A stretch of 25,250 nt of DNA, taken from positions 1 to 25,250 of the forward strand of contig JAOTYS010000018.1 in assembly GCA_029861795.1 (NCBI GenBank). Direction: 5' to 3'. The stretch is from Gammaproteobacteria bacterium. GTDB lineage: Bacteria > Pseudomonadota > Gammaproteobacteria > Arenicellales > JAOTYS01. How positions within the stretch are numbered: the first letter of the stretch is position 1; every line of letters begins with the position of its first letter. Below are positions 7,451-15,045 of this stretch, one piece after another. The translations under genes were made by a program, and so were the position numbers. The notes below the pieces were generated by a model, which was not told the origin of the DNA, did no database searches, and was given only the letters and a program-made list of their open reading frames with translations.

Positions 7451-7783
7451 ACGGGCAGGCGCAATAAGTTCTTCAAAGAAGGCCTCTTAAAGGCCACGTA
7501 TCCTCGATGTGCAGGCAAGGATTGTTCTGACGTGGATGGCAGGGATTGTTCCTACAATCCTTCTGCATTTCCTCCTTTCTTGGAGGTCAGACGCACTAAT
7601 GCCGCGGGCGCAGGGATGTGCAGCAGCGGCCTACAATCCTCGTGCATTTCCCCAATTTGACCACTAACCATGCACGGGTGTAGTACGCTATGTGTGCCCG
7701 TGGCAGAGTCTGATATCGGATCAAACAGGAAGCCCCGCGTATGCCGCTCGCATGTGTCGGACCGCCAACAAAGGAGCGCGCCT
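7451..7783. repeat. Intergenic stretch with a short direct repeat and a hairpin
   Basis: I see no gene in these 333 bases. Bases 7551-7572 and 7630-7651 match at 20 of 22 positions (CCTACAATCC, two variable bases, TGCATTTCC). The first copy also forms a hairpin with the preceding bases: GGGATTGT (7543-7550) against ACAATCCT (7554-7561) around a short loop. A related AAGGATTGT sits at 7518-7526. The hairpin lacks a T-run, so a terminator is not supported. Confidence 0.45.
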
Positions 7784-9103
7784 TTGAAACTCGAGATAAT
7801 GTTTGCCGCTGCCCTCGCGCTCGCTGTCAGCGCGCCAGGAGCGGAGCCATCGGCCGTGACCTGGGGCACGCGAATCGAGGTCGCCGTGGGCGACGCCTAC
7901 CAGGGACCCTGGCGCATGAATGAGTCGGCGTTTCATTACGTCGACGACCCCAGCGTGTCCATCAACGAAGCGGGCGTTGTCGGCGTCGCTTGGGTGGATC
8001 AGTCCCAGAAGGACATTTTCTTTCAGAGCTACGCCCCCGACGACAAAAGGCGGTTCGAGGAGCCGGTCAATGCCTCCGGGACCCCGGCGGTCTTTTCCTG
8101 GCTTCCGCGCATGGTCATGACGTCCGGTAATCCGAGCGCGGTGTATCTCCTCTGGCAGGAGATCGTCTTTTCCGGCGGCACCCATGGCGGCGAAATTTTC
8201 TTCGCGCGCTCGACCGACGGGGGCAAGACCTTCGATGGCCCGGTCAATCTCTCGAACAGCATCGCCGGTGACGGCAAGGGACGCCTTACCCGACGGTACT
8301 GGCACAACGGGAGCCTGGACCTCGCCCTGGGGCCGGCGGGTACACTCTACGCCGCTTGGACCGAATACGAGGGCACCCTGTGGTTGAGCCGTTCCACGGA
8401 TGGCGGTGAGCGGTTCTCCAAGCCGGTGCGCGTCGCCGGCGGGCGGGCGGTTCCCGCCCGCGGGCCATCCCTGGCGGTTGGGGCCGAGACTACCGTTTAT
8501 CTTGCCTGGACCATCGGCGAAGACGCCGCCGCCGACATCCATGTCGCGAAGTCGGGCGACGCCGGGCGCTCGTTCGGGGTGCCGCGGATCGCCTTCGAAA
8601 GCGACGGGCATGCCGACGCACCGAAGATCGTGGTGGACAGCGCGGGAACCGTCCATCTCGTTTACGCGGAAAGTCCCGCCGGTCCTTTTGAGCGATACCA
8701 CATAGGTTACACCCGCTCTAACGATGGCGCGCGGACGTTCGACAAACCGCGGGCGATTTCAAGCCCGTTACCGCAGGAGTTCGAGAGCGCGAACTTCCCG
8801 GCACTAAGTGTCGACGGCGAGGACAAACTATATGTGCTCTGGGAACTCTTCCCCGACCGGCAAGGCCGTCCGCAGGGACTCGGGTTCACGTATTCCAGGG
8901 ACAGCGGGCGGGCGTTCGCGTCGCCCTCGGTCGTCCCGGGCAGCGCCGATCCGGCGCTCGGCTATAACGGGAGCCGGCAAGGCTTGTTGATGCGGAAGCT
9001 GGCCGTCAATGCGGCGGGAGCTATCGCCGTCGTCAACAGCACCTTCAAACGCGGGGAAAGAAGTCACGTCTGGCTCTTTCGCGGCCATTACGCGGCACCG
9101 TGA
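7784..9103 (+). CDS. Secreted BNR/Asp-box (sialidase-like beta-propeller) protein
   Basis: The protein has about 440 residues. I choose TTG at 7784 because AAGGAG (7771-7776) lies seven bases upstream, and translation then opens with a good signal peptide (LKLEIMFAAALALAVSAPGA). The longer reading from 7670 would place 38 non-signal-like residues in front. Five Asp-box repeats are visible in order: STDGGKTF, STDGGERF, SGDAGRSF, SNDGARTF and SRDSGRAF. Between them are propeller strands (VYLLWQEI, LYAAWTEY, VYLAWTIG, VHLVYAES, LYVLWELF). This is a six-bladed exo-alpha-sialidase-like fold. The sialidase Arg triad and nucleophile Tyr are not recognisable, so enzymatic function is uncertain and a carbohydrate-binding or other secreted role is as likely. 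GC-rich and intact. Confidence 0.8.
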   Translation: MKLEIMFAAALALAVSAPGAEPSAVTWGTRIEVAVGDAYQGPWRMNESAFHYVDDPSVSINEAGVVGVAWVDQSQKDIFFQSYAPDDKRRFEEPVNASGTPAVFSWLPRMVMTSGNPSAVYLLWQEIVFSGGTHGGEIFFARSTDGGKTFDGPVNLSNSIAGDGKGRLTRRYWHNGSLDLALGPAGTLYAAWTEYEGTLWLSRSTDGGERFSKPVRVAGGRAVPARGPSLAVGAETTVYLAWTIGEDAAADIHVAKSGDAGRSFGVPRIAFESDGHADAPKIVVDSAGTVHLVYAESPAGPFERYHIGYTRSNDGARTFDKPRAISSPLPQEFESANFPALSVDGEDKLYVLWELFPDRQGRPQGLGFTYSRDSGRAFASPSVVPGSADPALGYNGSRQGLLMRKLAVNAAGAIAVVNSTFKRGERSHVWLFRGHYAAP

Positions 9104-9123
9104 CCGAGGTCGGTCTGTGACGA

Positions 9124-9330
9124 GGCCAGTCGTCCAGGTGTTGCGGCGAGCGCTTCGTGAATACCTGGTCCATTATCACGCGGAGCGAAATCACCAAGGT
9201 AAAGGGAATGTTCTGCTGTACCCCGTCGGCACGTCATCCCCCCCATCCCTATCGCTGTGCCAAGGAGGCCGTTGCCTGCCGGGAACGGCTCGGCGGGCCT
9301 CTCAAATACTACTATCGGGAAGCCGCATGA
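9124..9330 (+). pseudogene. C-terminal relic of an integrase-core transposase
   Basis: The frame reads LRRALREYLVHYHAERNHQG followed by KGNVLL, the usual last helix and tail of IS481-type transposases. A second frame reads RLGGPLKYYYREAA and stops at 9328-9330, matching the usual end of the same proteins. A frameshift of a base or two separates the two parts. Everything upstream of this helix is gone. Confidence 0.65.
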
Positions 9331-9392
9331 ATTGGTTGACCACACTGGGAACATATAGCTGCGAGAACGGGTCGAGATTGGAGACCGAATAG

Positions 9393-10127
9393 ATGCGACC
9401 CGTACCACAGAAACCGCTTTCCGCTAAGGAAATCGAGCAACTCGACAAGTTCCTCCTGCCCGACGACGATCTTGAGGCAACGATGGATGTGTCGACCCTG
9501 GACGGATTCCTCTGCGCGGTGCTCTCGGGTCCGAAGCTGATCATGCCGTCGGAGTGGATGCGCTGGGTCTGGGACATGAAGGCTGGCGAGCAGGCGCCAG
9601 AGTTCAGGAGCGAGGAACAGGCGAAACGCATTCTGAGTCTGTTGATGCGGCACGCAAACGATATCGCTGAGGCGTTGACACACACCCCTGAGGACTACGA
9701 ACCGCTTTTCTACGAGCACGAAGTCGAAGGACGTACCGTGTCGATCATCGACGAATGGTGCTGCGGATACATTAAGGGCATCTCGCTTGATCCGCTTGGC
9801 TGGCAGCCGCTGCTCAACGCCCAGCCCGACTGGTTCGAGGTCATCTACTTGTACGGCACGGAAAGCGGATGGGAGAGACTGAAGAAACTGGTCGATACTC
9901 ACGACGACGGTAACGCCCGGCACCACGCGTACGTGAACCGGATTGCCCCCGAGGCCCGCAACATCCATGCGTATTGGCTGGCCCGCAGAGGCCCTGCGGG
10001 AGAGGTGACTCGCGACCCGTAACAGCCGCTCCGGAAAGCGTCTTTACCTGGACGCAACGACCCATGTCCGTGTGGAAGCGGCAAGAAATTCAAGCGCTGC
10101 CACGGCGCACCTGAGACGCTGCATTGA
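9393..10127 (+). pseudogene. yecA: YecA/UPF0149 family protein interrupted by an in-frame TAA before its SEC-C motif
   Basis: Residues 1-209 form a UPF0149 (YecA/YgfB-like) domain, recognisable by LDGFLCAVLSGPKLIMPSEW and DEWCCGYIKGISL. A TAA at 10020-10022 ends that part. The same reading frame then continues for 34 codons to TGA at 10125-10127 and encodes [18 protein letters not shown], a complete SEC-C zinc motif like the one that normally ends YecA proteins. The original gene therefore encoded about 244 residues and now yields a protein without its zinc tail, unless the stop is read through or is an assembly error. SEC-C motifs of this type bind zinc and, in SecA, contact SecB and ribosomes. 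The start at 9393 has GGAG about 11 bases upstream. Confidence 0.8.
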
Positions 10128-10304
10128 ACCACGCAAGCTTGCGCTCGAGGCGCAATAGTCTATGTCTGTGCTTTTTATGCGATAGCCTACGTTGCTAACC
10201 AGCGGCGTGCCGGGGAAGTAGCTTGGCGACAAGTGCTAACATTGACTCGCAGCGTCCATCTCGGTAGCAAACAGCAAAACGTTCAATAGATTTAAGTTTT
10301 TTGA

Positions 10305-10365
10305 CCGCGCGGGTATGCACCATGTTTATGAATGGGCTGTCTGAATGGCATTTTTGCGCACCACA
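10305..10365 (+). mobile_element. 3' tail of another IS copy (related to the 5077-6020 element)
   Basis: The frame reads RAGMHHVYEWAV with a stop at 10342-10344, followed by GGCATTTTTGCGCACCACA. Compare GGLHHVYQWAA, then GAGTTTTTGCGCGCTACA, at the end of the element at 6020. It is a diverged member of the same group with the end conserved. It abuts a different transposase fragment at 10366. Confidence 0.6.
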
Positions 10366-10619
10366 ATCGAGGACGTCGTCATCGCACCCCGCTCGCCTTG
10401 GCAGAATCCATTTGTTGAACGGGCCGTGGACTCCATTCGTCGCGACTGTTTGGGCCACGTCATCGTTCTAAACGAACGTCATCTACGCCGCATTCTTCGG
10501 GCTTACGTACACTACTATCATCGTTCCCGAACTCACTTGTCGCACCCAAGATGGGGAACATTGTCGCCTTCCCACAAGTCGGCGGTCTTCATCACCAATA
10601 CATGCGGTTAGCTGCATGA
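10366..10619 (+). pseudogene. Integrase-core transposase C-terminal fragment
   Basis: The fragment starts abruptly inside the integrase core: IEDVVIAPRSPWQNPFVERA followed by VDSIRRDCLGHVIVLNERHL and AYVHYYHRSRTHLS. The catalytic Glu is in PFVERA. Near 10545 the frame changes; the proper ending, FPQVGGLHHQYMRLAA, stops at 10617-10619. It is closely similar to the fragment at 3310-3738. An ATG at 10345 would read through the junction from the preceding IS tail, but that start is accidental. Confidence 0.75.
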
Positions 10620-10679
10620 GTCACCTAGCGACATTGTACGTCACGACGAATCCGATCATCTTTCTGGAAGGGACACCCG

Positions 10680-11057
10680 TTACGAGCCCTTCTTGAACAA
10701 CTGGCTTAGGGCTTCCGGTGTAAACGTCTTGACGCCCTCCTCCAGCACGGCCTTCAATTCGGCCCCGGTGTCCTGCTGGATCTCCAACAGTTTACGGGCC
10801 GTCGACTGAAAGTTTTCACCCAGGTCCTGTGCGAGGGCGGTCTGCTCCTCTACAGCTTCCTGGGGCAACTTCACCTGCGTGAGCTTTTCGCCGTGGGCGA
10901 CGGCTGACTCGAGGGCCGCGACGGCTGAATCCGCCTGTGCCTTTATCGCCGGTGCGACGCCGCCGGCGATCACCTTGTTAACGCGCACGGTGTATTCGCT
11001 CAAGCGTTTGTTCAACTCGCCAATTTGCTCAAAGGGTTTTGTAGGATCGTTTGACAT
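10680..11057 (-). CDS. Phasin family protein
   Basis: The protein has 125 residues, has no signal peptide and is almost entirely helical with heptad-like spacing (LNKRLSEYTVRVNKVIAGGV, AVAALESAVAHGEKLTQVKL, QSTARKLLEIQQDTGAELKA). Ala, Glu, Gln and Lys richness and the final VLEEGVKTFTPEALSQLFKKG match small phasins. Phasins coat polyhydroxyalkanoate granules and control their number and size, so the cell probably stores PHA. AGGAG lies eight bases before the ATG at 11057, a convincing start. No PHA synthase or depolymerase is in the window. Confidence 0.75.
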   Translation of the reverse strand: MSNDPTKPFEQIGELNKRLSEYTVRVNKVIAGGVAPAIKAQADSAVAALESAVAHGEKLTQVKLPQEAVEEQTALAQDLGENFQSTARKLLEIQQDTGAELKAVLEEGVKTFTPEALSQLFKKGS

Positions 11058-11300
11058 TTGAAATTCTCCTGGTCAGTGGTTGGTAAGATGCTCGATGGCA
11101 GAGTTTTCAGGCGCATACCAGCGAGCGCGGCTCAAGCTTCGCGAAAGGGCGCTTGTCCCTCCTAAAAAATAATCTCGTTTGATTGTACTGCCTTTTTCCA
11201 AGGAATCCCGCTGGGCTGGAATCCATGTTGAAATGGCTGCGAATGTTGTTCGCCGCACTACGATCGCCAGTTCGCCCGAGGTACTTATATATATAACGAA

Positions 11301-11491
11301 CAGATTCAAAGCGGCCGCAGGGTGTGCCAGATTTGTACCAGCCTGTGATAGGGTGGCCTAGAAATACCGCGTATTCAGATAGGGTTCAAGAATGGCAAGC
11401 GATGCAAGTGATTGATTTGTTTAGCTCCCCTCTTCCACCGAACCGGCTGTTAACCACCCTGTCGGCGGTTCGAGTCCGTCCCGGGGAGCCA
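11301..11491 (+). repeat. Right end of an integrative element plus tRNA-Asn attachment site, copy 1
   Basis: The stretch matches 20400-20590 at a constant offset of 9,099 bases. Shared blocks include GATTCAAAG, CAGATTTGTACCAG, ATGGCAAGCGAT, AAGTGATTGATTTGTTTAGC and TCCACCGA, with scattered substitutions. The last 45 bases are identical. The diverged part is an element end and the identical part is the tRNA-derived core. Confidence 0.75.
11447..11491 (+). other. Attachment site: 3' part of tRNA-Asn (GUU), not a complete tRNA
   Basis: The sequence runs from the anticodon loop (CTGTTAA, anticodon GTT) through the 3' anticodon strand CCACC, the T arm (GGTTCGAGTCC) and the acceptor strand, to the discriminator and CCA-like end GGAGCCA. 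The 5' half does not pair: an intact gene would need GGTGG before the loop, but ACCGG is present. It is therefore a tRNA 3' fragment left by site-specific integration. An identical copy is at 20546-20590. Confidence 0.8.
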
Positions 11492-11508
11492 TATATTAAG
11501 TATAAAAC

Positions 11509-12225
11509 TCATCCGCCTCCCCCTCTCAGTACGACGAGTGTGGGGATTTTGTGGGGACTCTCCGGCTCTGCACACACCTTGTTCGAGGCTTCGATTAAGT
11601 TCTGTATCTCGGCCTTCGAGTAGTGTGTTGTGATCCGTTTCGACTTGTGGCCCAACAGGTCCTGGCGATCCTCAAACGATACCCCCGCGCTCCTGAGTCT
11701 CCGGCCATAGGTATGTCGAAGATCGTGCACTCGAACCTGGGCGAGCCCTGCCCGCTTCCTTGCCTTTTGCCAAGCGCTGTTGTTCATCGTCTGGATCGGG
11801 TGTCCTTTGTATGACAATACGTGTGTAGGATGTTCCCTACGCACTTGCTCGACTATGGACCTAGCTACTCGGTTGAGCACTACGAGCCGCTCGCGTCCAC
11901 TTTTGTTCCACCCGTCAGGAACGATGAAAACGCTAGCCCCTAGTTCAGGCTCCTTTACTTCCCATTCCCAGCACAGGCCACAGACTTCACTATCCCTAAG
12001 ACCAGAATTGACCGCGAACAGTGCCATCCGAGCAAGGTGTAGCGGCAGCTCTTGAAACAACGTCCGCTGCTCTGTCCATGATACGGGATAGGGTTTCCGA
12101 GCATCTGTGGTGGGCTCCATGCGGATCTTTGGTGCCGTTGACAGCCAGCTCAGATCGTTTTCATCTCGCCACTCGGCGGCCGCCAGGTTCAGAATGCGTC
12201 GAACGGCACCCAAGGTGATGTTAAT
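11509..12225 (-). pseudogene. Tyrosine recombinase (island integrase), N-terminus lost
   Basis: The C-terminal 234 residues or so of a phage-type integrase are intact. The catalytic set is R73 (NSGLRDSEVCGL), K104 (NKSGRERL), H163 and R166 (HDLRHTYGRRL), H189 (LLGHKS) and nucleophile Y198 (THYSK). The frame continues upstream as INITLGAVRRILNLAA to about 12225 and then runs into a transposase fragment, so about 100-130 residues of the arm- and core-binding N-terminus are missing. The TTG at 12213 is only a formal start. The gene points toward the tRNA-Asn site 17 bases away, so it is the likely enzyme that inserted the island. Confidence 0.8.
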
Positions 12226-12244
12226 TGAACTGCCCTTAACTCCC

Positions 12245-12635
12245 TGAGCTCTACGACGCCGTCGGTCAACACGGCAGCATTGCTGTGATCGAACGATTTA
12301 TCCGTACGGTGAAGGACGAAGGCATGCGAAGAATCATGGTGCCAGCTCAGCACGACACAATGCGTCGTGAAATCCGCTATTTCGTCGAGTGGTATAACGA
12401 AGCCCGTCCGCATAGTGCCTTGGATGGTCAAACACCGAACGAAGTCTATAACGGCTTACGCCCAGCCCATAGACGACCCCGCATCGAGCCGCGCGAACGC
12501 TGGTAACGTCGTTCGCCGTGCGCCAAACCACGTACCCTCGTTGCTGGTAAACCAGGTGATCAATTCACGCTCATGGTCAACTATCGCGCTGGGCGCTCGC
12601 ATCTACCTATCGTCTTGCTGCGACGTGCGGCGTAG
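12245..12635 (+). pseudogene. Integrase-core transposase C-terminal relic with in-frame TAA
   Basis: The frame begins near YDAVGQHGSIAVIERFIRTV with the catalytic Glu (VIERF), then VEWYNEARPHSALDGQTPNE and EPRERW. A TAA at 12504-12506 follows. The same frame continues as RRSPCAKPRTLVAGKPGDQF and ends GRSHLPIVLLRRAA with TAG at 12633-12635, the normal end of this transposase type. The relic lies exactly where the integrase gene is cut, so its insertion probably removed the integrase N-terminus. Confidence 0.75.
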
Positions 12636-12692
12636 GGCGAGCCACTATATATAAATAGGCTGGGCTGTAATTGTGCGCTCGGAAATCCTTTC

Positions 12693-12890
12693 CCGGGATT
12701 TCAACCCTGCATAGGCATAGAACAGCGTCTCGCACTCACTCGACATAGGGTCACTATGGTTCCCCGCAACCCATCGACTCAAACGTGCAACCCTAAAGAT
12801 CGCTGGACCACTACACCACACGAGGTAGCTCGCTACCAACCAGGGCTGTTCGCGCATTGGCGCCTTGGTGTCCCTTTCCCGGCTGAATGA
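12693..12890 (+). pseudogene. Probable C-terminal tail of a group II intron maturase
   Basis: An open frame ends NPKDRWTTTPHEVARYQPGL then FAHWRLGVPFPAE with TGA at 12888-12890, only three bases before intron domain V. Intron-encoded proteins in bacteria often stop just before domain V, and the context is the main evidence. The protein sequence alone is not decisive. The reverse transcriptase domain is absent. Confidence 0.4.
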
Positions 12891-12893
12891 TGG

Positions 12894-12966
12894 GAGCTGT
12901 ATGAACGGAGACGTTCACGTACAGTTCTGCGAGCGCCTCGGGGTGTGATTCCCCGGGGCTACTCAC
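12894..12966 (+). ncRNA. Group II intron 3' end: domain V and domain VI
   Basis: Domain V (12894-12927) is 34 nt. GAGCTGTATGAACG pairs with CGTTCACGTACAGTTC around a GAGA tetraloop. The AGC catalytic triad is at positions 2-4, and a two-base CG bulge lies on the 3' strand, all canonical. Domain VI follows with a nine-base-pair stem, GCCTCGGGG (12935-12943) with CCCCGGGGC (12951-12959). The intron would end near CTACTCAC at 12966, with an A about six bases from the end as branch-point candidate. Confidence 0.85.
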
Positions 12967-13000
12967 CAGACCCGAAACGGACGTTCAGCCTAACTCAATA

Positions 13001-13927
13001 TCATGACTTGACCTGGTTGCGCCCATGCTTTTTAGCTATATAAAGCGCGTCATCTGCATCCGTTAACAGCGCTTCAATGTTTTTATTACCGTCCTTGCAA
13101 GTAACCACGCCAAAACTGGCGGTAATTCTAATTTGATGCCCATCATTTGTTACCACAAGCTTTTCAATTTCGGATCTTAAACGCTCTGCCAGATTTGCAG
13201 CGTCTTCAAGACCGGTTTCAGGAAGAATAAAAGCGAACTCTTCGCCACCCATACGTGCAACAATATCTATTTCTCGAACCAATCTTTGCAAAGGTTCCGC
13301 CACTGCCTGCAAAACCTTGTCACCAATTGCATGGCCATAGTTGTCATTGGTCATTTTGAAATGATCAATATCCATCATTATCACTGAAATAGGGCGACTA
13401 AATCTTTTTGCCTGTTTAGAAACGCGATTACCCTGTTCAAAGAATGCGCGCCTATTTTTTAGCGCGGTTAATTCGTCTTTTTGAGCCAGTTCCTCAGCAT
13501 ATTTTTTTGCAGCCGTTAATAATTCTTCTGCCTGCTTTTTGTCAGTGATGTCAGTCGCTATTTCCAATCGCACCAAGCGCCCGTCAATCCAGGGAATAGC
13601 TCGATCCCGGCACTGGTACCAGCGTTTATCCACCGTATTTTGAAATTCCCAGACATAAACCTTTTTGGGCGCACCAAACTCGTCTAGCAGACGATCGTTA
13701 GTACAAAAAGAACAGGGACCATCCTGACCAGCCTGTAGCACTTTCCAGCAGGTCTTGCCTTGAATATCCCCCCAAATAGATGCCCCATATTGATTGACAA
13801 ACAACAGTTCATAAGTCTGCATGTCGCACACATAAACCAGGGCATCAAGACTATCGAGAACAGTCACCATGCCGCGATAGCTTTCTTCGGGGAGCTTGAA
13901 CTCGTTGTCATCCATCGGTTTAGGCAT
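13001..13927 (-). CDS. PAS-GGDEF diguanylate cyclase
   Basis: The protein has 308 residues, is soluble and has no membrane segment. A PAS domain spans about 20-130 with C60, C72 and C75 (GKTCWKV...GPCSFC), a cysteine pattern found in a PAS subgroup. A short helix (ITDKKQAEELLTAAKKYAEE) links it to a GGDEF domain (about 150-305). The active site is RMGGEEF (residues 227-231), and REID (218-221) forms the product-inhibition I-site. It should make cyclic di-GMP from two GTP in response to a small molecule, redox or metal signal sensed by the PAS domain. ATG at 13927 lacks a clear Shine-Dalgarno; ATG at codon 5 is equally possible. The DNA is more AT-rich than its neighbours. No c-di-GMP effector lies nearby. 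Confidence 0.85.
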   Translation of the reverse strand: MPKPMDDNEFKLPEESYRGMVTVLDSLDALVYVCDMQTYELLFVNQYGASIWGDIQGKTCWKVLQAGQDGPCSFCTNDRLLDEFGAPKKVYVWEFQNTVDKRWYQCRDRAIPWIDGRLVRLEIATDITDKKQAEELLTAAKKYAEELAQKDELTALKNRRAFFEQGNRVSKQAKRFSRPISVIMMDIDHFKMTNDNYGHAIGDKVLQAVAEPLQRLVREIDIVARMGGEEFAFILPETGLEDAANLAERLRSEIEKLVVTNDGHQIRITASFGVVTCKDGNKNIEALLTDADDALYIAKKHGRNQVKS

Positions 13928-14118
13928 TAGGAAAGACTCAGTAGATGCTCGGTTAACTGGCGCTATATCGTCTATGGAGGTTAGCCTTATTTAAGTGTTT
14001 GTTCGCATTCCTAATACAGAATACTGTGTTCGTCCTCCATTTGCACGAAGTCGCGTGGCGTTACTATGATCTCGATCAATAAAACTTCAATTTAATGAAT
14101 TTCATCACCCCGATCACG

Positions 14119-14674
14119 TGTCCCTGGCGAATTGCCAATCAGGCCGCAATCGGAGTCTGGAAGAGGCCTTGGCAGTCCGTTTCCGAGGGCGTGTTGCCAC
14201 CTAGCGATGTATGTACGCGAATCCCATTGTAATAGTCCTTGAAGGCGCAGACGGTCCCTTGGGGCCGGGCTTTCCCCTACTGTGCGGCGAGAACAGACGG
14301 CGATATTTCCGATTCTTGAGCGCTCGGTGAAACCTGAGGATGGTGGCGGGCTTGACAATGATCGCGGCTTTAAGCACCCGGTTCCGATTCATCGAAAGCG
14401 ACCATAGGCCCACCAAGATCCTATCCGGGACCCTGAGACTGGGTGCCCGCCGACGGGCACGATTGATGATCAGGAGTTGATGCTTCACCAAAAGCGTTTC
14501 TGCGACGACGGCCCTGACGCCGCCCGGCCCAAGAAGCTTGGCGACGGTGGCGAGAAGATGGACGATGAGCACCAACAGATCCCGCATGGCGGCCTATGTT
14601 AGAGGTACGCCGCTGATTTGCAAGGCTTTGAAATTGTGCATACTTATCGGCAGCGTACTAATTCGCCACCCACA
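14119..14674 (-). mobile_element. 556-bp internally deleted insertion sequence (non-autonomous)
   Basis: The ends have TG...CA termini and inverted repeats sharing the core TGGCGAATT (left TGTCCCTGGCGAATT, right TGTGGGTGGCGAATT in reverse complement). Inside, the minus strand carries the transposase N-terminus from 14587 (MRDLLVLIVHLLATVAKLLG) to about residue 118 (SPHSRGKPGPKGPS). It then jumps to the C-terminus (GIRVHTSLGGNTPSETDCQG, ending about 14142). The whole catalytic core is missing. The N-terminus is closely related to the transposase at 3775-4863. Confidence 0.75.
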
Positions 14675-14694
14675 GGCCGTCACTTGCTCAGCTA

Positions 14695-15024
14695 ATGGCA
14701 GAAAGTTTTCCAAACACCACCATCGATATCGTCGGCAAGGGTAAATCGACTAACCGGATCGGCAAACTCGAATATCAGCGGTTCACGCGCATCATAAAAG
14801 GAGAGCATATTCCCTGCATCGGCATGCGGCAGTACTTCCGGTTGGGTGTCGTCGATGCCAGCGCCGTACTCAGCTCCGTCGATGACACGCGCATCTTGAG
14901 TTGGTACTGCGCTGCACCGCTTACGAAGTTGACTGACGAGACCCTGGAGAGGTTTCTGCAGGACATCAGGATAAGGGGTCTTCGTTTGACAGAGCGCAGA
15001 CAAAAGCAGAACATGCGCGGCTGA
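14695..15024 (+). CDS. Hypothetical protein, 109 aa
   Basis: ATG 14695 opens a frame ending in TGA 22 bases before the PLP enzyme gene. Third codon positions are GC-rich, as expected for coding in this region, which favours this strand over two overlapping minus-strand frames. I do not recognise the sequence (KGEHIPCIGMRQYFRLGVVD, LTDETLERFLQDIRIRG). It begins 20 bases after an insertion-sequence end, so it may be the truncated 3' part of a longer gene. No good ribosome binding site is visible. Confidence 0.4.
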   Translation: MAESFPNTTIDIVGKGKSTNRIGKLEYQRFTRIIKGEHIPCIGMRQYFRLGVVDASAVLSSVDDTRILSWYCAAPLTKLTDETLERFLQDIRIRGLRLTERRQKQNMRG

Positions 15025-15045
15025 CAAATCGTGGTGATTTGACTC

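Noticed and set aside
7721..8701. Minus-strand frame of 326 codons opposite the BNR gene
   Set aside because: It is a shadow of a GC-rich coding sequence; the plus strand has five Asp boxes and a signal peptide.
11073..11309. Minus-strand frame of 78 codons upstream of the phasin gene
   Set aside because: It overlaps the element right-end repeat, has no Shine-Dalgarno and has no recognisable sequence.
14066..14079. FNR-like site ATGATCTCGATCAA upstream of the diguanylate cyclase gene
   Set aside because: It matches nine of ten bases, no -10 element lies at the right distance on the minus strand, and such one-mismatch sites are expected by chance in this length.
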